Origin: Eisenbergiella porci
GTDB taxonomy: Bacteria; Bacillota; Clostridia; Lachnospirales; Lachnospiraceae
NCBI RefSeq assembly: GCF_009696275.1
Contig: NZ_VUMI01000042.1
Span: 1 to 48,015 of the forward strand
Reading direction: 5' to 3'
DNA length: 48,015 nt
This document shows, piece after piece, positions 26,526 through 35,282 of this stretch. The position numbers and the translations under genes are program-made. Within the stretch, counting starts at the first letter, position 1. Each line of letters begins with the position of its first letter. The notes beneath the pieces were generated by a model, which saw only the letters and a program-made list of their open reading frames with translations, did no database searches and was not told the origin of the DNA.

Positions 26526-28091
26526 CTAGAACCCCTGGTAAATAAATTCCGCCGTGCTAAAGCCCGGCCCATAATATCCCAGCAAAATCACATAGAATAG
26601 CAATGCATACCAGATGAGCCATCGGACAGGCATCGCTTTTTCCCTAATCCGTTCCCTCACATCGCCCTTACGCTGCATTAACGATACACCAAACAGAATC
26701 AGCAGGGATACGACCGCAATCGTAAACTCTATCCAGTCCAATCCCAATTCAAAAATCTGCCCTCCGATTAAAATCCCCGGATTAAACACAGTCGCAGCTG
26801 ATTTCAACATTCTCCATGCGTCTCCCACGCTGGACGCCCTGAAAAATACAAACCCAATATTTACAAGGAAAAAAGTTCTGACAATCCGTAAAATATCCAC
26901 TGCACGAGCTTTAGGATTGATGTGCAGTTTTTCCATACATTTTAAATACCAAGGCTCAAGCAGTTCGCCGCTGACAATATAAAACCAGTGCAGCAGACCG
27001 GAACCAATAATATATTTCCAGTCCCCGCCATGCCAAATACCTACTGAAAACCACAAAAGAAACATACCGGCAAATGTTGTTATCTGCTTTCCTCTCTTTT
27101 TTCCAAACTTCTTTCTCATATCCTTACTTAGTTTGGTAAAAAAAGAAGAACGCAGCAAGGGATAAAAAACATACTCTTTCATCCACACACCCAACGAAAT
27201 ATGCCATCTGCGCCAATACTCGGATATATTTTTAGAAAAAAACGGTCTTCTGAAATTTTCCGGCAGCTTCAGTCCGAAGGTCTGGGCCAATCCTAATACA
27301 ATATCCATACCACCGGAAAAATTCGTATATAGCTGAAATGCAAAAGCTACTGTTCCTAACCAGATATATACCCCGGGATATGCCTCGTAATTACCATAAA
27401 TCGTATTAACAATCAGCGCCATCCTCTCAGATATCACCAGTTCCTTAAAAAAACCCCAAAGCATCCGCTGCATACCTTGCGTTACTTGTTTATAATCAAA
27501 CGGATGCGGTTCAAAGAACTGTTCCCCATCCTCTCTGTAACGTAAAATAGGGCCTGACACCATCACAGGAAAAAACATCCCGTACAAAGCCAGCTTGGCT
27601 GGATTTTTCTGCGGCACAGCAATTCCAAAATAAACATCTACAACATATCCTATTAACGAAAGCGCATAATAGGATATGCCTAAAGGTACGAGCCAGTTAA
27701 AACCGGAAAGAATATCTTTCCCGGCGCCAAAGAAAGAAGCAGCGGCATTAATCGTATGAATACCAAAATTAATATATTTCAGAAAAAATAACGCCGCCAC
27801 ATTTGCAAAGATCACAAAAAGAAGCGCCGCTTTACGCCGCTTCGCCGCATCCTTCCCTCGTTCCTTCAGCAGGGCCTCTTCTTCCTGTGCTTTCGTCATC
27901 CAATAAATTCCGGCAAAGCTTACCGCCACAGCCAGAAGCGGATAAAGTATCAGGATCGCGTTTCCGGAACAAAGATAATAAAAAATGCTGGCTATAAGGA
28001 GAACTCCCCACTGCCACCTTTTGGGGAGAACATAATACAAAATTAAAACTATCCCATAAAATACAAGAAAGTAAAAGGATGTTATACCCAA
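26526..28091 (-). CDS. MBOAT O-acyltransferase 3, linked to ACP and FkbH-like genes
   Basis: A 521-aa MBOAT with LVPLGISYYALSLIGYV, FFPVMVSGPILRYRE, EYWRRWHISLGVWMKEYVF and the catalytic His in VGIWHGGDW (His354). It has a longer N-terminal cytoplasmic charged loop (about 68-88) than the other two. It is immediately downstream of the acyl carrier protein gene and the FkbH-like gene, which suggests that its donor is an acyl-ACP. That parallels DltB, which uses the carrier protein DltC. Confidence 0.9.
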   Translation of the reverse strand: MGITSFYFLVFYGIVLILYYVLPKRWQWGVLLIASIFYYLCSGNAILILYPLLAVAVSFAGIYWMTKAQEEEALLKERGKDAAKRRKAALLFVIFANVAALFFLKYINFGIHTINAAASFFGAGKDILSGFNWLVPLGISYYALSLIGYVVDVYFGIAVPQKNPAKLALYGMFFPVMVSGPILRYREDGEQFFEPHPFDYKQVTQGMQRMLWGFFKELVISERMALIVNTIYGNYEAYPGVYIWLGTVAFAFQLYTNFSGGMDIVLGLAQTFGLKLPENFRRPFFSKNISEYWRRWHISLGVWMKEYVFYPLLRSSFFTKLSKDMRKKFGKKRGKQITTFAGMFLLWFSVGIWHGGDWKYIIGSGLLHWFYIVSGELLEPWYLKCMEKLHINPKARAVDILRIVRTFFLVNIGFVFFRASSVGDAWRMLKSAATVFNPGILIGGQIFELGLDWIEFTIAVVSLLILFGVSLMQRKGDVRERIREKAMPVRWLIWYALLFYVILLGYYGPGFSTAEFIYQGF

Positions 28092-28130
28092 AATTTAGTT
28101 CCTTTCCGGATTATTTCTCTTCTGTTCCGC

Positions 28131-28376
28131 TCAGTCATTTAACTGGCTTATTATAATATCTGCCATCTCTCCCACATTTTTCATAGACACTACCTGTCCC
28201 ATATTAAATTTTACACCAAATTCCTGCTCCACTGCTGCTAAAAGATTAATATGCTCCAGGGAATCCCAGTCTTCAATATCATTTGATGTAGTGTTTTCTG
28301 TAACACTAATGTTTTCATCATCGAAAACATCCCTGAATACTTCATTTAAAGTTTCAAAAACTGCTTCTCTTGTCAT
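28131..28376 (-). CDS. acyl carrier protein
   Basis: An 81-aa acidic protein with the carrier-protein motif DWDSLEH; Ser39 is the predicted 4'-phosphopantetheine site. The usual four-helix length fits. The ATG at 28376 is chosen because GGAGG lies 5 bp upstream and the length is standard. An in-frame ATG at 28412 would overlap the FkbH-like gene. It lies between a FkbH-like protein and an MBOAT, so it probably carries the acyl group from one to the other, and is distinct from fatty-acid ACP. Confidence 0.9.
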   Translation of the reverse strand: MTREAVFETLNEVFRDVFDDENISVTENTTSNDIEDWDSLEHINLLAAVEQEFGVKFNMGQVVSMKNVGEMADIIISQLND

Positions 28377-28404
28377 TTTTTCCTCCATCCCACCGTATAA
28401 CGGC

Positions 28405-30201
28405 CTATTCATTTTCCATAATTTTTATATATTTATTTTTATTCTCGTAGTCCTTTGCTATTTCAAACCTCCAGACCGTGTTTCCTTCTGTACTACTTAT
28501 CTGTTCGAATCCCTGAAGGCCATAAAACTCTTTTACCATCCCATTCTTAGATGTAGGATAATAATAACCATAGACAGTAGTTATACCTCTTTTTTTGCAT
28601 TCTCCAACCAAACAGTCCATCATGGCGAACTCCATATCACGTTTCAGAACCCTGCAGCTCATCAGCCAAAGATCAATATGAAGCGCTTTTACCGGCCCTT
28701 CTTCCTCATGGCCGATGATAACTGAGACCACGCCATTATCGCCGAATTTATCTTCCAGCTTGCCATACAGGGTAACATACTCCTTCTTTTGGGCAAGCAG
28801 CTCAATTTCCGCCTGTGAATACCGTCTGGTCGTCAGGTTAAACTGATTGCTCTTATTCGTTAACTGGGCAATTCGGGCCATATAAAGGGCTTCAAAGGGC
28901 CTTATAACCGCACGCATTCCCAAAGAAGTCAGATATTCACCATAATCGGTGAAGGACGCCTGCTGCTTTGTCCGCAATGCGTTAGCCTTATACATTTCAT
29001 TCCGCTTCCGGTCATCCTCCGAAAGCTGTGTGACTTCAAAATATCCATTATGGTCAAGAACCCTGATATACTGTTCCGGAGTTCCAATTTCGGGAACCGC
29101 GGCACCCTGTGCATTTTCCCGGACAATTTCCCGCTCTGCCGGATTATCATCCGCAAACACAAGACTATCCGGCAATATGTTAAGCTCGTGAGCAATCGCC
29201 AGCATATTTTCACTCTTAGGCTCCCAATTCGCTTTAATGATAATAAAATCATCCGGGTTAACCAATCCGTCAGGATGGTTCAGGCCAGCAAGCGCATTTT
29301 CTTCCTCATTTTTAGAATTTACATTCAGCATAACGCCTATATCTTTCAGAGATTTAACATATCCCTGAAATTCCGCATATACCTGTCCCATCGAGGTTTC
29401 CGGTCCGATTTCCAGATTTTCCACCCCGTCATCTCCCACAATACCTCCCCATAAAGTATTATCAAGATCAAGCACCAGTGATTTCTTATTTTTACCATAA
29501 ATAGACTTGATAATATTAGCAATATTGTGTGTAAGCCAGGGTACCGCCTTCAGGCACAGCGCATACTTATACATGTGCCAGTAAAAAGTATCCGCCCATT
29601 CATCCAGGCCGTAAACCGCTGACTGATAATTAATGTCGTTAATGTAAAAATTACTGTTTTCTCTGGCATATGCGGCAAATTTTTCATTCAAACGGTTGAC
29701 AAAAAAGGTCCTGCCTCCAGAATTTACACAATCCTGATTTCCCAACAACCTGTAAAACGGGTACTCCATATTATTCTGAATAATAGGACAACTCCAGTTT
29801 TCCCTGATTTTTTCCCACATACTGCGGAAGTGTTCATATTGGTGCTCCAGCAGCTCTTCTATCATTTCCGGTGTATCCGTTACGGAAGGCCATGTGGAAA
29901 TATTTCTGTTACTTGTATGGACATAAACTATATCCGGCCGAAAGGCATTAAGGGCTTCATTTCCAAATACAGCATCTTCCCAGTATTGCCCGTATTCCGA
30001 TTCATAAAAAGAAGGCTCTATCCCCTGATTAAGAAGAAACAATTCCAATATGCGAATGACGTCATGGGTGGTACTGCCTCCCAAAACCGCAATATTTTTC
30101 TTAATACGGCGGCTTCCGTCGGATAACAGCTGTCTTTTCAGGCTTTTGGATTTCTTTAAAATGAATTCACTGTCAAATGGATATTCCAGTTCTTTTAACA
30201 T
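28405..30201 (-). CDS. FkbH-like HAD-IIIC protein (SGNH-like + HAD + GNAT-like)
   Basis: 598 aa in three parts. An N-terminal BF1531/SGNH-like domain carries GGSTTHD (41-47). A HAD phosphatase-like core has the catalytic DLDNTLWGG (Asp245, Asp247). A C-terminal GNAT-like domain spans about 430-590. FkbH proteins of polyketide pathways convert 1,3-bisphosphoglycerate to a glyceryl-ACP thioester. With an ACP and MBOAT directly downstream, this protein may load a three-carbon acyl group for transfer to the glycan. GGGAGC precedes the ATG. The real substrate is not shown by the sequence. Confidence 0.85.
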   Translation of the reverse strand: MLKELEYPFDSEFILKKSKSLKRQLLSDGSRRIKKNIAVLGGSTTHDVIRILELFLLNQGIEPSFYESEYGQYWEDAVFGNEALNAFRPDIVYVHTSNRNISTWPSVTDTPEMIEELLEHQYEHFRSMWEKIRENWSCPIIQNNMEYPFYRLLGNQDCVNSGGRTFFVNRLNEKFAAYARENSNFYINDINYQSAVYGLDEWADTFYWHMYKYALCLKAVPWLTHNIANIIKSIYGKNKKSLVLDLDNTLWGGIVGDDGVENLEIGPETSMGQVYAEFQGYVKSLKDIGVMLNVNSKNEEENALAGLNHPDGLVNPDDFIIIKANWEPKSENMLAIAHELNILPDSLVFADDNPAEREIVRENAQGAAVPEIGTPEQYIRVLDHNGYFEVTQLSEDDRKRNEMYKANALRTKQQASFTDYGEYLTSLGMRAVIRPFEALYMARIAQLTNKSNQFNLTTRRYSQAEIELLAQKKEYVTLYGKLEDKFGDNGVVSVIIGHEEEGPVKALHIDLWLMSCRVLKRDMEFAMMDCLVGECKKRGITTVYGYYYPTSKNGMVKEFYGLQGFEQISSTEGNTVWRFEIAKDYENKNKYIKIMENE

Positions 30202-30230
30202 TGGCCGCTCCCGTTTTCTTATACATGAAT

Positions 30231-30261
30231 TAGGACAAGCATTGCTTCCACGCTTGTCCTA
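30231..30261. other. 10-bp hairpin between the DUF6056-like and FkbH-like genes
   Basis: TAGGACAAGC (30231-30240) pairs exactly with GCTTGTCCTA (30252-30261) across an 11-nt loop. It lies in the 88-bp spacer inside the operon and lacks a T-run. It could be a processing or attenuation structure that sets the expression of the FkbH-ACP-MBOAT genes. Confidence 0.5.
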
Positions 30262-30289
30262 TATTACCATATTTTATGCAATCCCGCAA

Positions 30290-31654
30290 TTAATATTCCG
30301 TCCAGTCTTCCCTGGGGACACCGGAGACACTGTCAAATCCATAATATGTGGCATATGCATTATTCAGCCAATACTCCGGACTTTCTTTGATATCCGAATT
30401 ATAACCATCACTGTATTTTGTCTCAAAATCAGGCCTGAGCATAGGTACCGTAACCTCCTGCACACCATTTGCCGCCTGTTCGGTAAGATACACATCCCGT
30501 TCATGATATTCCCTGTAAATTCTGGCAAGATTCGCCCCGCTTTCCATGTAAGTAAAAAACATTATCAGGCACATCACCGAAATTATCCCTGCCTTCAGAC
30601 AGTGGAAAACAGCCTCCCCTTCATCTACGTGTACATAAAACTGAACTACAGCTATTATCAAAAAAATCCCTGCACCGAAATATGCTCTCGGCATGGGTTC
30701 AGGCGTCAGTATCAAAGCATAACAGGTAGCCAAAAAAGTAATTCCCCATAGGAAACCATCCCGGCAATCACTCCACAATACTTTTATATTTTGTTTCTGG
30801 TATTTAACAATGATAACCAGCAGCATGCCAATAATAAGCAATACCAAAAAATTATTCCTGACTGCTAAAGTTACTTTCTGGAACCGGGATACCAGTGCAA
30901 AAAGTCCGGTATGCTCTTCTTCCTGAGCCAGGGCACGGACCGCATTTCCCGGTGCCAGAATCATAAACAAAAATCCGATTGCCTGCCCTGCAATTCCGGC
31001 AGTCATCCACCATTTTTTCTTTTTGCTTCCTTTATTATTGTAAAAATAGAATCCGGTAAGCAGGAATGACATAAGAATTCCGCCACCGGAGGTATTCTCA
31101 TTACACCAACCTGCTGCAATACCGGAAACAAATAGCAATACCACCCATATTATTTTGTGTTTTATAAAATCCACACGTTTAAGACAAAACCTGTATAATG
31201 TCAAAAAAGCAAGGATAATTGTCGAGCCCCACAAATAATTGCATGCCCCTGTTTCCCACAACACAGTCTGTCTGAAAACCACCCCAAACATCCATATCAA
31301 CAGATTGATCAGAAGATAAACTGAAACATCATTCTTTTTTCTGCGCTCAATATTTAAATAAATTAATAGCGTAAGGCCTACGAAAACAAATGAATTAAAG
31401 AAATTAAATATTATTTTATCGCCAAGAAGAAAACATCTGAGAATAAGATGGCTTACTGAACGGCCCGACCATGTCATATACTGATGGTATTCCTGCTGAA
31501 CCAGTCCTGCAAAACTTCCCGCTGACTGGGCTTCCTTTGCATAAAACAGATCGTCCGACATCATTGGTGTAAGCATATTAAAAATAAAGATTAAAACAGC
31601 TGATATAATAACTGTCATGATAAACAGTTTCTGCTGGTTTTTTTTCGATTTCAT
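30290..31654 (-). CDS. DUF6056-like multi-TM protein, possible GT-C
   Basis: 454 aa with about eleven membrane helices. After the first helix comes MMSDDLFYAKEA (Asp-Asp in the first outer loop), then MTWSGRSVSH and RQTVLWETGACNYLWG, features I associate with DUF6056-type membrane proteins. A large extracytoplasmic C-terminal tail follows. Its ATG overlaps the stop of the YdjC gene (TAATG). Position next to a GtrB-like GT2 and a deacetylase suggests that it transfers a lipid-linked sugar on the outer face. Confidence 0.65.
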   Translation of the reverse strand: MKSKKNQQKLFIMTVIISAVLIFIFNMLTPMMSDDLFYAKEAQSAGSFAGLVQQEYHQYMTWSGRSVSHLILRCFLLGDKIIFNFFNSFVFVGLTLLIYLNIERRKKNDVSVYLLINLLIWMFGVVFRQTVLWETGACNYLWGSTIILAFLTLYRFCLKRVDFIKHKIIWVVLLFVSGIAAGWCNENTSGGGILMSFLLTGFYFYNNKGSKKKKWWMTAGIAGQAIGFLFMILAPGNAVRALAQEEEHTGLFALVSRFQKVTLAVRNNFLVLLIIGMLLVIIVKYQKQNIKVLWSDCRDGFLWGITFLATCYALILTPEPMPRAYFGAGIFLIIAVVQFYVHVDEGEAVFHCLKAGIISVMCLIMFFTYMESGANLARIYREYHERDVYLTEQAANGVQEVTVPMLRPDFETKYSDGYNSDIKESPEYWLNNAYATYYGFDSVSGVPREDWTEY

Positions 31655-32568
31655 TACTTCTCCTCAGTCCTCATTGACATAACCGCATTCTTTTCAATCC
31701 GCCTGCCATCTGAAAGATAAAATTGTTTTGCACCTTCACTTACAAATTCTTCCCCTGCTTCCTCTTCCAGCAGGCTTCCAGGATGAAACAATATTTCAAG
31801 GCAGCGTCCCTTGTCCTCCGCTTTTTTCTTCATATATGGCAGTAAAATCCCTATCCTGTCCCTGTCCATATGTCCACTCATCAGAACTCCCCAAAGAAAC
31901 ATCGGTGAATTTTCTGACTGCCAGGAAGGCCTGTTCTTCTTGATTGTTCTTTCCATTCCCAGTGCATAAAAATTCAGCAAAAGATTTTTAATCCAGTTTA
32001 TTGGTCTGTAGCTTTTCCATAAGGAAACCTGCCTTAGATAAGGCATTATTGGTTCTTTGGTAATCCTGATATACGCTGTCCTGTAGTGTTGTTCTACTAT
32101 AACCTCCAACAATGCCCAATAGCATAGTGGAATCATCTGTGTATGCTGGTGGCCGTCAAACCTGAGAGGCAAATCCTCACCAAACTTCTCCCTGAACCGC
32201 TCCGTCTGCGCTTTAATCTCTGCTTTTAACTCCTTTTTGATTGTCATGAACTTTTTAGGGGAATAATTCCAATGAAATAAATCCCACCAGGTAATATTAA
32301 AATATCCCTGTCCGTCCACCAAATGCTTTACTTCTTCCGGATCAGCCACACAATGCCCTTCCATAAAATTAAGATGTACCGCCAAAAGCGGCTGGCAGGG
32401 CCATTCTGCCTTTTCCTTCTGATATTTTTCTGCATATGCATCGTAACAGCTCATATTCGTCAGAACACTGATACTATTTAATTTACCAGCCCTCAGGCAT
32501 TGTAGTATATCCTCCGATGTATTGGGGGACAGGGCATAATCATCCGCGTGAATATCTATTTTACTCAC
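31654..32568 (-). CDS. YdjC/ChbG family carbohydrate deacetylase (NaxD-like context)
   Basis: 304 aa. The YdjC metal and catalytic residues are present: HADDYALS (Asp9, Asp10), AVHLN (His65), and FDGHQHTQM (His140, His142). The family removes N-acetyl groups from sugars. Here the ATG overlaps the stop of a GtrB-like glycosyltransferase (ATGA), and an ArnT-like gene lies just beyond. In Francisella a YdjC-type enzyme (NaxD) deacetylates a polyprenyl-phosphate amino sugar made by FlmF2 before transfer by FlmK, so a similar role is inferred. There is no signal peptide, consistent with cytoplasmic action. Confidence 0.85.
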   Translation of the reverse strand: MSKIDIHADDYALSPNTSEDILQCLRAGKLNSISVLTNMSCYDAYAEKYQKEKAEWPCQPLLAVHLNFMEGHCVADPEEVKHLVDGQGYFNITWWDLFHWNYSPKKFMTIKKELKAEIKAQTERFREKFGEDLPLRFDGHQHTQMIPLCYWALLEVIVEQHYRTAYIRITKEPIMPYLRQVSLWKSYRPINWIKNLLLNFYALGMERTIKKNRPSWQSENSPMFLWGVLMSGHMDRDRIGILLPYMKKKAEDKGRCLEILFHPGSLLEEEAGEEFVSEGAKQFYLSDGRRIEKNAVMSMRTEEK

Positions 32569-33581
32569 TCCGTGTCAACCTCTTCTTTTTCTTCCTGTTC
32601 ATCAGTTTCCGCTTCTTTCCATATAATGGATTCAATTATATAGCGGGGACGAGCTTTGGTTTCCAGGTATATTTTCCCAACATATTCACCAACAATACCC
32701 AGAGAGAAAATTGTCAGTCCTCCCATCAGCAGTGATACCACCAAAGATGTCGTGTACCCGGGTACGTTTCTTCCTGAGAACCAGTCAACAATACAATATA
32801 TAATCATGGCAAAACTGAACAAGCTGACCAGAACCCCCAGAACAGTTATTATCTGTATCGGCCTGGTACTCATGGATGTAATCCCATTTGTTGCAAGTGT
32901 CATCATTTTTCTCAATGTATATTTGGACTGGCCTGCCTCTCTTTTTTTTACATCAAAATACACTACATCTGACTGGAATCCCATAGTAGGGATCAATCCA
33001 CGTAAAAACAGATTTACCTCCCGGTATTCTGCCAGCGCATCCAATGCACGTTTTGACAGAAGGCGATAATCCGCATGGTTGCTCATCACATTGCATCCCA
33101 GCAAGTGCATAAATTTGTAAAACATGTTTGCGCTGAGCTTTTTAAACAGCCCATCCGTATCACGATCATTTCTTACTCCATACACGATTTCACAGCCTTC
33201 CTGATAGCACTTGACAAATTTATCCAGCGCTTCTATGTCCTGCTGCAAGTCGGCATCTATGGTAACTACCATGTCAGCATGCTCCCGGGCTGCCATCATT
33301 CCCGCTAAAATCGCACTTTGATGACCATAGTTCCTTGAAAAACAAAGGCCGGAAAAAATGCTGTCACAGCGGCATAAATCACTAATAATTTTCCAGGTTT
33401 TATCACTGCTGCCGTCATTCACAAAAATAATTTTACTTTTTACAGATATAATATTCTGTATAGTCATTCGTCTCAGTTTATCCCGCATTACCTCGGCAGT
33501 GTGCGGAAGCACTTCTTCTTCGTTATAACAAGGTACCACCAAATACAAAATACCGCCGGCCCTTTTATTTTCCATTTTCAT
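32565..33581 (-). CDS. GtrB/ArnC-like polyprenyl-phosphate glycosyltransferase
   Basis: 338 aa. The GT-A domain has YLVVPCYNEEEVLP, IFVNDGSSDKTW, CFSRNYGHQSAIL and TIDADLQQD, the full GtrB/ArnC/DPMS set. Two C-terminal membrane helices lie at about 250-315, and an acidic tail follows. It is the first gene of the eight-gene operon and follows a good promoter at 33622-33650. It probably makes a polyprenyl-phosphate sugar (an N-acetylhexosamine is suggested by the deacetylase that follows). Confidence 0.9.
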   Translation of the reverse strand: MKMENKRAGGILYLVVPCYNEEEVLPHTAEVMRDKLRRMTIQNIISVKSKIIFVNDGSSDKTWKIISDLCRCDSIFSGLCFSRNYGHQSAILAGMMAAREHADMVVTIDADLQQDIEALDKFVKCYQEGCEIVYGVRNDRDTDGLFKKLSANMFYKFMHLLGCNVMSNHADYRLLSKRALDALAEYREVNLFLRGLIPTMGFQSDVVYFDVKKREAGQSKYTLRKMMTLATNGITSMSTRPIQIITVLGVLVSLFSFAMIIYCIVDWFSGRNVPGYTTSLVVSLLMGGLTIFSLGIVGEYVGKIYLETKARPRYIIESIIWKEAETDEQEEKEEVDTE

Positions 33582-33621
33582 AATATCCTATCCTATTGAT
33601 AAAGTACATTTTAACTAAATA

Positions 33622-33650
33622 ATCATATCATCTGAGGTTTTATGCGTCAA
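33622..33650 (-). promoter_or_regulatory. promoter of the GT2-YdjC-FkbH-ACP-MBOAT operon
   Basis: On the minus strand -35 TTGACG (33645-33650) and -10 TATGAT (33622-33627) are exactly 17 bp apart. Each matches consensus at five of six positions. It lies 40-70 bp before the first ATG of the operon. Confidence 0.7.
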
Positions 33651-33692
33651 GCAAGGGTAAGCACATAATCTGCTTTTCTGGGTACTCCAATA

Positions 33693-33721
33693 TGGACATT
33701 TTAACTGCAATCACCTATAAT
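33693..33721 (+). promoter_or_regulatory. promoter of the GT39 gene
   Basis: -35 TGGACA (33693-33698) and -10 TATAAT (33716-33721) with a 17-bp spacer lie about 40 bp before the ATG at 33762. It is divergent from the operon promoter at 33622-33650, so the two could be co-regulated. Confidence 0.6.
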
Positions 33722-33761
33722 TAGAAAAGTATAATAAAAGAATCCATTTTGGAGGAAATAA

Positions 33762-35222
33762 ATGTCAAGAAAAAGTTTACTGCAGTTTACAAAAAAATAT
33801 TTTGTTTATTTCATTTATCTTGGTCTTGCCCTGATAACTGCCTATCTATGCTTTTCCCGTCTGGATGTAGCTTCTCTTCAGCACTGGGATGAAGCACGGC
33901 ATGGGGTTAACGGTTATGAAATGTACAAGAATCATAATTATATTGTAAATACCTATAATTATGAAAATGATTACTTTAATTTAAAACCGCCACTTAGTTA
34001 CTGGGGAATCATTTTGGGCTTTAAGCTGTTCGGTGTTTCCATTTTCTCTATGCGCTTTTATTCGGCCCTGTCTCTGCTTTTAACATTCCTTGTGGTAGGA
34101 TATTACATGCACAGACATTATGGTAAGATTGCCGCTGTCTCCAGCATGCTGTTTTTCATCAGCTGTTCCGATTTGTTCTACCGGCATGCCGGAAGAAATG
34201 CTGATGCTGATGCCCTATATATCCTTTTATTCACGCTGGCACTGTTATTTATGCTACAGGTGCAGAAACATAAGAATTATATCTATCTATGCGGCTTCCT
34301 TTTTTCACTTGCCTTCCTTGCCAAAAGCTGGCATGCGTTGGTTCTTCTCGCAATTGGAGGACTTTTTCTTATTTTTTCCGGATTGTGGAAGAAGCTGCAT
34401 ATTAAGAATTATATCCTTTTTCTGCTCAGTGCATTCGGCCCTCTTCTTTTATGGGCTTTTGTAAGATATCAGTATGACGGAATGAACTTTTTGGGGCAGA
34501 TGTTTGGAGTTGATGTCACACAACGAATTGCAGGATCTGCAGATGCGAACCCCTCTTATACCTTTTTCACACGCTATCTGCTGGGATATCGTCCTATTGT
34601 CGTTATTACCGTAATTGCGGCATGTATTTTTTTATTTATGTTATTTAAGAAGAAAATCAGTTACAGCAATAACATACTGGCTTTTTTACTGTGGATTTTT
34701 ATTCCGCTTTTTGTATATGACTTTTCACATGTATATTATTACTGGTACATTTTTCCCGTTTATATTCCGTTGCTCATGCTTGCCGGTATTCTTATCCAGA
34801 AATTATATCAATATCTTAAAAATAAAAAAGGGCTGTTCTGTGCAATAATGCTTATTCCTTTACTCATCGTAGGCATTGAATGCCGCAGCACTTTAAACGA
34901 ACTGGATAATCTGGAGATTTCCGGTTTTCAAAACGATATAAAGGCTGCAATGGAACAAAATCCTCAGCTGCATCAGATGGATATTTATGTGGAGAAAACA
35001 GATAATGAGTATAAAGACAGTTATTATTGGGAACAGGCAGGCTTGCTTGCCGCCGAATTGAGCGGTGATTTATACTGTAAGGAAGGCGGCGTCGATGCTT
35101 TTTCAGAAGTTGAAGGCGATGCATTAATTATAGTAGATCCTGAAATATATGAAGAAAATCAGCAGCAATTAGGCAACCTGGAAATTGTATATCAAAATGA
35201 GTATCTTCTTCTGAAAAAATAA
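33762..35222 (+). CDS. GT39/ArnT-like glycosyltransferase (PMT_2)
   Basis: A 486-aa polytopic GT-C enzyme. After the first helix comes HWDEARHGV (Asp43, Glu44), the catalytic acidic motif of the ArnT/PMT family, then NLKPPLSYW and RHAGRNADADALY. About ten helices are followed by a soluble C-terminal domain of about 100 residues. GGAGG lies 6 bp before the ATG. ArnT-type enzymes move a sugar from polyprenyl phosphate to an extracytoplasmic acceptor. It is divergent from a GtrB-like gene and a YdjC deacetylase gene. Confidence 0.88.
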   Translation: MSRKSLLQFTKKYFVYFIYLGLALITAYLCFSRLDVASLQHWDEARHGVNGYEMYKNHNYIVNTYNYENDYFNLKPPLSYWGIILGFKLFGVSIFSMRFYSALSLLLTFLVVGYYMHRHYGKIAAVSSMLFFISCSDLFYRHAGRNADADALYILLFTLALLFMLQVQKHKNYIYLCGFLFSLAFLAKSWHALVLLAIGGLFLIFSGLWKKLHIKNYILFLLSAFGPLLLWAFVRYQYDGMNFLGQMFGVDVTQRIAGSADANPSYTFFTRYLLGYRPIVVITVIAACIFLFMLFKKKISYSNNILAFLLWIFIPLFVYDFSHVYYYWYIFPVYIPLLMLAGILIQKLYQYLKNKKGLFCAIMLIPLLIVGIECRSTLNELDNLEISGFQNDIKAAMEQNPQLHQMDIYVEKTDNEYKDSYYWEQAGLLAAELSGDLYCKEGGVDAFSEVEGDALIIVDPEIYEENQQQLGNLEIVYQNEYLLLKK

Positions 35223-35229
35223 TACACTT

Positions 35230-35280
35230 AAGAAAGCGGGTATATTAATGCTGCAGCCGCAGCTAATATACCCGTTTCTT
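35230..35280. terminator. strong bidirectional terminator
   Basis: The stem 35230-35247/35264-35280 is 17-18 bp with one bulge and continues inward with GCTGC/GCAGC. AAGAAA on one side and TTTCTTTATT on the other give run-off tracts in both directions. It separates the GT39 gene from the convergent UDP-sugar genes. Confidence 0.9.
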
Positions 35281-35282
35281 TA

